Below are positions 36,473-43,312 of a stretch of DNA of 64,000 bases, piece after piece. This stretch comes from Streptomyces sp. 3214.6 (GTDB lineage: Bacteria > Actinomycetota > Actinomycetes > Streptomycetales > Streptomycetaceae): NCBI RefSeq assembly GCF_900129855.1, contig NZ_LT670819.1:4650001-4714000 (forward strand). Reading direction: 5' to 3'. The notes under the pieces are model-generated. The model did not search any database, was not told the origin of the DNA, and saw only the letters and a program-made list of their open reading frames with translations. A program made the position numbers and the translations under genes. Numbering within the stretch: position 1 is the first letter of the stretch; every line of letters begins with the position of its first letter.

Positions 36473-37542
36473 GCGCTCCCCTGATACCCCAGGAGGTCGA
36501 GAACCTCGCGATCCAACTCGCCAACGAAGAGGCCGGGCGGGCCGCGGAGGCGAGATCACGGGAAGGCGCGACCGCCATAGTCCTCCGCCTCAAAACGGAG
36601 GCGGCCGCCGCAGGCATGCCCGTCAAGGAATACATCGACGCCCTGACCAGGGACCCGGAGGGAGTCACCCCTCCGGAAGGCACCAGCCCCACCAGCGCCT
36701 TCTGGTCGCACGGCACCAATCACCCGAAAGCCCCGGCGAACTGGAAGGGCGACCACGTCCTCGACAACCGGTACGTCGCCGAGGCCTGGGCACGCATCGA
36801 GAATGACCGCGACGCGGGTTCGGCGCGAACCCTCGAAACGACGGAGGGCGGCCGCCGACTGAACGAGATGTACCTCTTCGAGGACGCGGTACGCCAGGCT
36901 CTCGGTGGCGACGAGAAGGGCTTCACATACGAGTGGGCCCGCGACTGCTGGGGCAGCATCTCCCAGACCTACGCCGAGGCCTCCCAAGGCCCTGTCGTCG
37001 TGTTCGCCGAGACCGCCCACACCCGCTCGATCCTGTACAACCGCGAGCTCCCGACCCTCCAGACCAACCCGAACGTCGGCCTCGACAACATCCACTTCGC
37101 CTACGCGGCGCCCCTGGACTGGCCGACGGAGGCACGGGCCGAGATCGGCACCAACACGGTACGCGCTCAGGTGCAGGTCGACGACCCCACCCTCCCTCAC
37201 TACGTCGACCCGGCCGCGTACCCCACGCAGGACCCCATCGCGCGTAAGGCAGCCGTGGCCGCCGAATGCGCGTCGGTGACAGCCGAACGCACCGAACGAG
37301 CTGCGGAGAAAGCCGGCACCGCCTCCAGCGCGACAGAGCCGAAGGCCCCGGAAGCCGAGACACCCGCAGTGGAAGCCCCGGCACAGCCCGAGAAGCCGAC
37401 GGCCGCCGTGCCTGTGTGGCAGATGGGCTTCAAACCCACCCCCGTCAAGCTCGAAGCAGATTCCTCTGGCCCCTCCGTCGAGTCGGTGGCCCCGCCCGAG
37501 CCCTCTCTCGGAAAACAAGCCACAGGCACGGGGTTGGGATGA
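36469..37542 (+). CDS. unknown protein with Pro-rich C-terminal WQMG tail, candidate T4SS substrate
   Basis: 357 residues from GTG 36469 (4-base overlap with the DUF6301-like gene). Helical start rich in Ala/Glu, then a globular core (SAFWSHGTNHPKAPANWKGD, LDNRYVAEAWARIE, WARDCWGSISQTYA, VVFAETAHTRSILYNRELPTLQTNPNVGLDNI). After about residue 265 the chain is Ala/Glu/Pro-rich, then PVWQMGFKPTPV (about 316-327), and a 30-residue flexible end finishing in GTGLG. The 885-residue protein at 43313 ends with an alike tail (HLWQLGMP). No signal peptide or membrane helix. I do not recognise the core; an enzyme or toxin is possible. Its stop overlaps the membrane gene (ATGA). Confidence 0.6.
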   Translation: MSAPLIPQEVENLAIQLANEEAGRAAEARSREGATAIVLRLKTEAAAAGMPVKEYIDALTRDPEGVTPPEGTSPTSAFWSHGTNHPKAPANWKGDHVLDNRYVAEAWARIENDRDAGSARTLETTEGGRRLNEMYLFEDAVRQALGGDEKGFTYEWARDCWGSISQTYAEASQGPVVVFAETAHTRSILYNRELPTLQTNPNVGLDNIHFAYAAPLDWPTEARAEIGTNTVRAQVQVDDPTLPHYVDPAAYPTQDPIARKAAVAAECASVTAERTERAAEKAGTASSATEPKAPEAETPAVEAPAQPEKPTAAVPVWQMGFKPTPVKLEADSSGPSVESVAPPEPSLGKQATGTGLG

Positions 37543-38189
37543 ACACGAGAGGCAAGACCGCGCGGCGAGACACGCCCCCGCCGCCCAAGAACCTGGCCCA
37601 GACACTCCGCCGTCTCCTCCACCAGGACGAAAACGACCCCTGGGCGGTCAAGCTCCTTCCGCGGATCGTCTTCGGCCTCGCCGCCGCCTACACCCTCTTC
37701 GCCATAGCCTCCGAGAGCGGCTCCGGCTTCGTCACGGTCTGCGCCCTGATCCTCGTCGGCGCGGTGGTCTGGCTGCTCCGCCGCCGCACACAGCTCCTCC
37801 TGGGCCTCGGCTCGACCATCCTCTCCGCCGCGTTCACCGGCTACTTCTCCGCGGTGGGGGACTCCGTCCGCGCGTCCACCAGTGCGACCGTCACCGGCCA
37901 GGCCGCCTTCGGCTACTGGGCCCTCGCCGGCATGGCCCTCCTCGGCGCGTGGATGGTGAAGGATCACCCGGGCCGACGCGGCGTCACCGTGCTCCTCGCG
38001 GATGTGATCCTCGTCATCGCATCCGTCGTCGGGATGTTCCTGCCAGAAGCAGGCGTACCGGTCGGTTTCCTCGCCGTGATCGCGGTCCTGGCGCTGCGCG
38101 GAAGCACCGCGAAAGCGGTTGTGGCCCGTTCCCGCCGGGCACTCGGCCGCCTGCGGCCGCACAAAGCCACTGACCCGACGGACAGTTGA
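37539..38189 (+). CDS. integral membrane protein, end of the T4SS-like operon
   Basis: 216 residues from ATG 37539 (4-base overlap with the previous stop). Basic N-terminus (NTRGKTARRDTPPPPKNLAQTLRRLLHQD), then about six membrane helices: LLPRIVFGLAAAYTLFAIA, VTVCALILVGAVVWLLR, LLLGLGSTILSAAFTGYF, YWALAGMALLGAWMV, VTVLLADVILVIASVVGMFL, VGFLAVIAVLAL. The C-terminus is Arg-rich. No family recognised. It may anchor, regulate or protect against the products encoded next to it. Confidence 0.65.
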   Translation: MNTRGKTARRDTPPPPKNLAQTLRRLLHQDENDPWAVKLLPRIVFGLAAAYTLFAIASESGSGFVTVCALILVGAVVWLLRRRTQLLLGLGSTILSAAFTGYFSAVGDSVRASTSATVTGQAAFGYWALAGMALLGAWMVKDHPGRRGVTVLLADVILVIASVVGMFLPEAGVPVGFLAVIAVLALRGSTAKAVVARSRRALGRLRPHKATDPTDS

Positions 38190-38249
38190 GGCTCGTGTGA
38201 ACTTTTCGTCTCGTCACTGTGCCAGATCGGCACATGCTTTGCAGATGCG

Positions 38250-38279
38250 TTGCACCTGGTTGACGGGTCGTTCTAGAGT
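38250..38279 (+). promoter_or_regulatory. possible promoter of the WhiB-like fusion gene
   Basis: TTGCAC, an 18-base spacer and TAGAGT resemble a vegetative -35/-10 pair, ending 37 bases before ATG 38317. The region 38190-38300 has a lower GC share than its surroundings, which fits a promoter. Confidence 0.35.
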
Positions 38280-38316
38280 CCCCTCCGATCACGGATCACC
38301 ACGGGGGACAACACAC

Positions 38317-39864
38317 ATGCGTATGGCCAGCCATACGGTGCTGCACGCGCGCCCAGCGCGCGGGCCGGTACGAGGGTCGACGGCGGGTGCCCACATACCC
38401 GACGCCGCCCTGCCCTGCCAGCGCCGACCGGACGTCTTCCAGCACCCGCTGCTGGAGGCGTCGACGGACATCCCGGACGCCTCACCCGACACCTCACCCG
38501 AACAGCGCCACCAGCACCTGGTCCTGCTCCGCACCGCCCGTGACCTGTGCGCTTCCTGCCCGCTGTGGGCGGAATGCCTCCAGGACGCCGTCGCCCACGC
38601 CGAGCCCTACGGCTACGCGGCCGCGACCACGCTGGAAGACCGCCGCTGGATCCGCCGCGCCCTCGCCATCGGCGACACGAACGGCAATTTGCCCACCCAC
38701 CCGACGGACGGCCCCGCCTCCGCAACCGGCACCGGCACGAGCTCCGGTTCCGGTTCCGGCGACACCTCCCGCCGACTGCTCCGGCTGCGCTCCCGCACCA
38801 CCGACGCGGCCGCCCGGCACGCCGCCGAGCGAGGCCTGCCCGAACTGGAGCAGGTCCTCGACGCGTTCGACGCCCGTCAGGATCAACTAGCCTCCTATCA
38901 GAGGCAGTTGCCCGCGATACCGAGGCAGTTGCACGAGCACACCGCCGCACAGTCACCCCACAGCGACAGACATCCCCACCCGCACGCACACCCGGAAAGC
39001 AGGAGCGAGGACATGGCAGCGGCCGAGTCCGGGCAGCGGATCGCCTTCTCGTACGAGGATCCCGCCCAGGCCGTACGACAGGCTCTGCTGGCCCCCCTGG
39101 TCCGCTCTGCCCTGCCCACGCTCGACAGCCTCGAGCAGCTGCTCACGATGCTGGCGAGCGTGCCCGGCGGCGACATCGCCTCGGAGCTGCCGGACAACCT
39201 CCGCGCCGTACGCAAGGCGGTGGAGGCACTGGCCCCGCCCCCCGAGGACGCAGGCCGGCGCTCCTCCGGTCCCACCGCACCCAGCACCTCCACCGCCCCC
39301 GCCACCGGCAGCCCCCTCCGCGCCCTGACGGGCTCGGTCTCCGTCGAACTCGCCACCACCGACCCGGTGGCGGCCCTGCGCCGCGACTTCCTGGAACCGC
39401 TGCTGCGCGAACTGGCCTCCTCCCTCGCCAACATCGAGAAGGTGGCGACCATGCTGGCCGCGACCTCGGACGGCGACGAGGTCCGCCTGGAGCCGATCCG
39501 CGCCGCGCTCCAGGGCATCCGGGCACGCCTCCCGCACCCGACTACCCCTTCCGGGGGAACGACCGCAGGCACCGCCCGCCAGTCCACCCCCCTCCCGGCT
39601 CACGCGGCCGCCCCCAGCATCCGGGCCGCCGTGGAAACAGCCGTGTCCACGTTTCCCGGCCCTTTCTCCGCCCGCGACGTCCTGCGCGCACTCCCGCCCG
39701 GCATCTACGGCGACCCGTCGAAAACGATCAGTAACGTCCTGTCCGCGCTGGTCAAGTCGGGCCGCCTGCAACGCCTCGCCCGCGGCACGTACGCTCGCAC
39801 CGTGGACGTCGCCATGGACGTCACCGCGGACGTCCCCGATCAGGACGAGGCGAAGAGCGCCTGA
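38317..39864 (+). CDS. WhiB-like [4Fe-4S] domain fused to a C-terminal winged helix
   Basis: 515 residues from ATG 38317 (GGGGGA at 38303-38308). The N-terminal part has the Wbl cysteine set Cys34, Cys78, Cys81, Cys87 (C-x43-C-x2-C-x5-C), then EPYGYAAATTLEDRRWIRRAL in place of the usual GVWGG turn. A long Ser/Thr/His/Pro linker contains two related helical blocks (ALLAPLVRSALPTLDSLEQLLTMLASVPGG; FLEPLLRELASSLANIEKVATMLAATSDG). Residues about 430-495 are a winged helix (IRAAVETAVSTFPGPFSARDVLRALPPGIYGD...LVKSGRLQRLARGTY). Wbl proteins are usually 80-130 residues, so this is an unusual architecture. It may be a redox-sensing regulator, perhaps of the neighbouring T4SS-like locus. Confidence 0.7.
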   Translation: MRMASHTVLHARPARGPVRGSTAGAHIPDAALPCQRRPDVFQHPLLEASTDIPDASPDTSPEQRHQHLVLLRTARDLCASCPLWAECLQDAVAHAEPYGYAAATTLEDRRWIRRALAIGDTNGNLPTHPTDGPASATGTGTSSGSGSGDTSRRLLRLRSRTTDAAARHAAERGLPELEQVLDAFDARQDQLASYQRQLPAIPRQLHEHTAAQSPHSDRHPHPHAHPESRSEDMAAAESGQRIAFSYEDPAQAVRQALLAPLVRSALPTLDSLEQLLTMLASVPGGDIASELPDNLRAVRKAVEALAPPPEDAGRRSSGPTAPSTSTAPATGSPLRALTGSVSVELATTDPVAALRRDFLEPLLRELASSLANIEKVATMLAATSDGDEVRLEPIRAALQGIRARLPHPTTPSGGTTAGTARQSTPLPAHAAAPSIRAAVETAVSTFPGPFSARDVLRALPPGIYGDPSKTISNVLSALVKSGRLQRLARGTYARTVDVAMDVTADVPDQDEAKSA

Positions 39865-39909
39865 GCCGGACCCGAGCCGGACCCGAGCGAGAAGGAACCG
39901 AGACCCCCG

Positions 39910-40173
39910 ATGACCGAACCGACGCCGCCACCTCCGCCTCCCGCCACGGCGGACGCCCAGGTGCACGTCTTCTCCCCCAACGCCGGCCTGATCGACGGCG
40001 TCCCGGTCACCGCCCCGCCCTACGGCGACATCCAGGACGTGGTCCTGTCGATCCTCCAGCAGCGAGCCCAACAACTCGGAGCCCCCACCCCGGCCACGAT
40101 CACCGACAACCGCTACGGCGGCGCGATCCGCCTCCTGATCCACCCGGACGGCACGACGGAACAACTGGGCTGA
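39910..40173 (+). CDS. small Pro-rich protein of unknown function
   Basis: 87 residues, ATG 39910, with GAAGGAA upstream. A Pro-run (EPTPPPPPPA) precedes a compact sequence (VHVFSPNAGLIDGVPVTAPPYGDIQDVVLSILQQRAQQLGAP, NRYGGAIRLLIHPDG). It is 45 bases after the WhiB-like fusion gene and probably in its operon. No family recognised. Confidence 0.6.
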   Translation: MTEPTPPPPPPATADAQVHVFSPNAGLIDGVPVTAPPYGDIQDVVLSILQQRAQQLGAPTPATITDNRYGGAIRLLIHPDGTTEQLG

Positions 40174-40209
40174 GCGGCTTCGGCTTCCGCCTGGACTTCC
40201 GCTTCGGAT

Positions 40210-40869
40210 TCAGCCCCTCTTGGGCCCGGTGATCGCCTCACCGATGACGAAGCCCTTCGCGGGGCCCTCGGGGATGCTGACGTCCGTCCCGTAGGGCACG
40301 CGATGAATGTCCTCCCAGTCGGCCTTGTCGGGGCAGGGCCCGGTGAACAGGGTGACGGCACCCTGGTCGTCGTAGTCATCGATGAGGACGTATACGGGGA
40401 TGCCGGCGCGAGCGTACTCGCGGCGCTTCTTCACACGGTCACGCTCAAGGCTGCGTGTGCCAGGGGAGGCGACTTCGAAGACGACTCGCACTCCGGCGGC
40501 GGTGAGGCCGAGGCCGTCGTCCGTCACGTAACGCTCAGGGTCCCTGGCGACGACGAACAGATCGGGGACCCATGCGGAGCCCTCGTGGATAACGTTCGTG
40601 TCGTTCCGGGTGGCGAAATCGCCACCCTTCAGAAACTCTCCCAGCGCCTCGTCGAGCAGGAAGATGATCTGGCTGTGTGAGTAGCGGCCGGTGGGCGACA
40701 CCTCGATGGCTCCCTCGATGATCTCAGCGCGGTAGCCCTCGGGGAGTTCCATGGCCTTCCATGCCTGCCAGACGACCTCGTCCAGGTCGGATCCGTTCTC
40801 CGGCAGGGACACAGGCTCGATCATGGTGTCAGGCATCGTCTCGGGCCTCTCGTGCGCAAGAGCGGTCAT
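40210..40869 (-). CDS. Uma2-family putative endonuclease (DUF820)
   Basis: 219 residues, with AGGAGGTGATG before ATG 40869. PD-(D/E)xK-type features: EGYRAEIIEGAIEVSPTGRYSH near the start, WVPDLFVV, and GVRVVFEVASPGTRSLERDRVKKRREYARAGIPVYVLID, with Asp, Glu and Lys placed as in this nuclease fold. Such genes are abundant and often mobile in actinomycetes; substrate unknown. Runs opposite the WhiB-like operon. Confidence 0.85.
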   Translation of the reverse strand: MTALAHERPETMPDTMIEPVSLPENGSDLDEVVWQAWKAMELPEGYRAEIIEGAIEVSPTGRYSHSQIIFLLDEALGEFLKGGDFATRNDTNVIHEGSAWVPDLFVVARDPERYVTDDGLGLTAAGVRVVFEVASPGTRSLERDRVKKRREYARAGIPVYVLIDDYDDQGAVTLFTGPCPDKADWEDIHRVPYGTDVSIPEGPAKGFVIGEAITGPKRG

Positions 40870-40973
40870 GGCGGCATCACCTCCTCAAGTGTGGGCTTGG
40901 CGTCCCTTGGGGCACAAGCGACGCGATCACGGTAGGTACTGCAATAGGACCGACCAGGGGAAATAGACCCTGT

Positions 40974-41432
40974 TCACCCGTTCGAGCGACGAAGAAACGA
41001 TCTACCGCTCCCGCCCAACTCGAACCACACCCCCTTCGCATACCGCCCAGCCCGCTCATCGGCGACACCCCACACATCCGCCATCTCCTCGACGAGCGCG
41101 AGCCCTCTCCCCCAACAGGCGACGGCCCCGGCGGCGGGGTACGTGACGACGGGCGGGTCAGGACTCTCGTCGAACACGCTGACCCGCAGACCGCCCGGCG
41201 AGAGCCGGATACGGAGCATGGCGGTGCCCTTGGTGTGCAGGTGCACGTTCGTGACGAGCTCCGAGGTGCACAGGGCCGCCGGCATGACGAGGGACTCCCG
41301 GTCATGAGTGAAGAGAACGGCGCGGACGAAGTCCCGGCACACGCGGGGCGAGGTGACGTCGGCGGGGGCGAACAGGCTGTATTCCCAGGTGAGTTGAGCT
41401 GGGCGGTGGGCGGCACGACGGGCGGGGTTCAT
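40974..41432 (-). CDS. HATPase (anti-sigma kinase-like) regulator
   Basis: 152 residues from ATG 41432, chosen because AAAGGAGCC lies just before it; ATG 41513 would add 27 residues without similarity. The GHKL ATPase fold of SpoIIAB/RsbW-type proteins is seen in ALCTSELVTNVHLHTKG (N box), LRVSVFDESPDPP (G1-like) and GRGLALVEEMADVWGV (G2). Streptomyces has many such orphans next to XRE/DUF397 pairs like the one at 41.65 kb, where they likely act as switching partners. Confidence 0.82.
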   Translation of the reverse strand: MNPARRAAHRPAQLTWEYSLFAPADVTSPRVCRDFVRAVLFTHDRESLVMPAALCTSELVTNVHLHTKGTAMLRIRLSPGGLRVSVFDESPDPPVVTYPAAGAVACWGRGLALVEEMADVWGVADERAGRYAKGVWFELGGSGRSFLRRSNG

Positions 41433-41552
41433 GGCGGGCGGCTCCTTTACATGCCCGGCGATGGCGTCGCCCACAGGGTGTGGGTGCTCTGTCGGCTTAT
41501 GGGCAGCAGACATTGGATGGTTTCAGTGCGTGACTGATTCCACACCCAAGGT

Positions 41553-41587
41553 AGTGACACGGGTTTACAATTTTCAAGCTAGTCACT
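41553..41587. promoter_or_regulatory. inverted repeat between divergent regulators
   Basis: AGTGAC (41553-41558) and GTCACT (41582-41587) are separated by 23 AT-rich bases (GGGTTTACAATTTTCAAGCTA). It lies between the HATPase gene and the XRE gene and could be the operator of the latter. Confidence 0.45.
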
Positions 41588-41650
41588 CAGATCAGTGGAC
41601 GAACTCACCCGATCCGGAGAGACTTTGGGCGACCGGACGAGGAGTAACCC

Positions 41651-42532
41651 GTGGGACTGCGCACCACCATCACCGAGCGCCAGCGACGACTCGGCTACGA
41701 ACTCAAACAACTGCGCGAACGAGCGGGATTGAGTGCTGGTGAGGCCGCCGAGCGGATCGGTATGGGCCGGGCCCAACTGAGCCAGATCGAGACGGCGAAG
41801 ACGACGATCCTCACGGAGCGACTCCGCGAGTTGTGTCACCTCTACGCATGCAAAGATGAGACCTATATCGATGCGCTGGTCGCCATGTCCGAGGCCACCG
41901 GCAAGGGCTGGTGGACAGCCCACAAGAAGCCCATGGAGCAAGGGCCGCTGAACATGGCGGAACTGGAAGCTGGTGCCGTGGCCCTACGGGTACACCAACA
42001 CCTGCTCATCCCCGGCCTGTTCCAGACAGAGGACTACGCACGAGCCATCTTCGCCACCCCCGGCCTGGGCTTCGAACGCGTCGAGGAGGCTCTGGAGTTC
42101 CGTATGGAACGACAGCAGGTACTCACCGGCGACGACCCGCCCGCCGTGCACGCCGTGGTCCACGAGTCCGCCCTGCACATGCGATTCGGTGGCACCGAGG
42201 TGCTGCGTGGTCAGCTGCTCCGTCTCATCGAGCTGGCCCGGCTGCCCCACATCACCGTGCAGATCTACCCGTTCACCTCGCGGGCCCATCCCGCCCTCTC
42301 CAGCAACTTCGTACACGTCATCCCCGCCGTCGCCGAACTGGGCACCGTGGTGCTCGAACAATTCGGCAGCTTCCAGTACCTGGGCGACCGCGACAGCCTG
42401 ACCCAGTACGGGACACTTTTCGAGAGCCTCACCCAGTACGCCCTGGCCCCCGTCAACGTATCGTTGGCCCCGGAAGCACACTCCATGAAGGACTCGCTGG
42501 CCCTCATCCAGCATCTGCTCTACACCCTTTGA
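41651..42532 (+). CDS. XRE-family regulator with DUF5753 domain
   Basis: 293 residues from GTG 41651. The HTH (RRLGYELKQLRERAGLSAGEAAERIGMGRAQLSQIETAK) is followed by the DUF5753 ligand-type domain (YEDYIDALV..., GLFQTEDYARAIFATPG, VHESALHMRFGG, LARLPHITVQIYPF, GSFQYLGDRD). It pairs with a DUF397 protein 10 bases downstream: a very common Streptomyces module (as in the BldB/WhiJ system) whose members control development or secondary metabolism. Confidence 0.9.
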   Translation: MGLRTTITERQRRLGYELKQLRERAGLSAGEAAERIGMGRAQLSQIETAKTTILTERLRELCHLYACKDETYIDALVAMSEATGKGWWTAHKKPMEQGPLNMAELEAGAVALRVHQHLLIPGLFQTEDYARAIFATPGLGFERVEEALEFRMERQQVLTGDDPPAVHAVVHESALHMRFGGTEVLRGQLLRLIELARLPHITVQIYPFTSRAHPALSSNFVHVIPAVAELGTVVLEQFGSFQYLGDRDSLTQYGTLFESLTQYALAPVNVSLAPEAHSMKDSLALIQHLLYTL

Positions 42533-42542
42533 GGAGGCCCCG

Positions 42543-42725
42543 GTGCCTGAACAACTCACCTGGCAGAAGTCGTCGTTCAGTGGCGGCCCCCAGGGCGAGT
42601 GCCTCTACCTCGCCCCCACCCCCGACGGAACGATCCGCCTCCGCGAGAGCGACACCCCGGACGTCATCCTGTCCACCACCCAGGAGACCCTCGCAGGCCT
42701 CCTGCACCACCTCAGGGGGCGCTGA
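42543..42725 (+). CDS. DUF397 protein
   Basis: 60 residues from GTG 42543 with GAGGAGG upstream. LTWQKSSFSGGPQGECLYLA and IRLRESDTPD are the DUF397 signature. It is the usual small partner of the upstream XRE regulator. Its last 14 bases overlap the end of the zinc-ribbon gene on the other strand. Confidence 0.9.
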   Translation: MPEQLTWQKSSFSGGPQGECLYLAPTPDGTIRLRESDTPDVILSTTQETLAGLLHHLRGR

Positions 42726-43260
42726 CCTCGTCGATGTCCGCGAGGACTGCGCGAGCCTGCCTGATGTTCATCTCGAGAATGTCACGCTCGAACTTGCGCG
42801 GCTCGCGCCGATAGCGGGCCTTGCCTACTTCGGAGGTGAAGGCGCTTGCCGGAACGGCATCCTCCCCCGGCGGAATGAACTTGGGAATCTCTTCGAACGC
42901 CGCAACGGCATAAGCCACCGCATCACGCAATTGGTAATGCTCGGACTCAGGTGTGTTGAGGAGCTTCACTCCGGCTGATTCGGAGATCCGGAAGGCGATT
43001 TCAGCGAACTCTCCCGGGTCGATGATCTGTGACGGCTCCGAGCCGCCGAACGCGGGAGGAGGAGGCGGAATCTCCTCAGCCATGCGGAAGGTGAAACGGC
43101 GAGTCGTGCCGCACTGCCTGCAAGCACCCTCGTACACCGCCACGATGTCGTCGCCGTGCTGTTCCAGACGATGCTGGCGCTCGAAGTCACCAGATCCGCA
43201 CTCGCAAGGATGCAGATCCATGTAGAGGTGTGCTTCAAAGGCTGAGCGCGCTGTCAACAT
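42712..43260 (-). CDS. zinc-ribbon protein of unknown function
   Basis: 182 residues from ATG 43260. The N-terminus has LHPCECGSGDF, then ACRQCGTTRRFTFR about 25 residues on, giving a C-x-C...C-x2-C metal site. After a Pro run, the helical body follows: DPGEFAEIAFRISE, HYQLRDAVAYAVAAFEEIPKFIPPGE and EPRKFERDILEMNIRQARAVL. It is divergent from the 885-residue protein, with only 52 bases between their starts. This close pairing suggests that they function together, perhaps as chaperone or immunity partner (inference). Confidence 0.65.
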   Translation of the reverse strand: MLTARSAFEAHLYMDLHPCECGSGDFERQHRLEQHGDDIVAVYEGACRQCGTTRRFTFRMAEEIPPPPPAFGGSEPSQIIDPGEFAEIAFRISESAGVKLLNTPESEHYQLRDAVAYAVAAFEEIPKFIPPGEDAVPASAFTSEVGKARYRREPRKFERDILEMNIRQARAVLADIDEVSAP

Positions 43261-43312
43261 GGCATGATCCTACGGGCCGTTGATGAGCATGTAGACGGAA
43301 GGTACGGGGGAC

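Noticed and set aside
19742..38189. integrative conjugative element
   Set aside because: No integrase, relaxase, replication or partition gene and no flanking repeats seen; the integrase at 60.5 kb lies beyond the heat-shock operon and next to its own tRNA.
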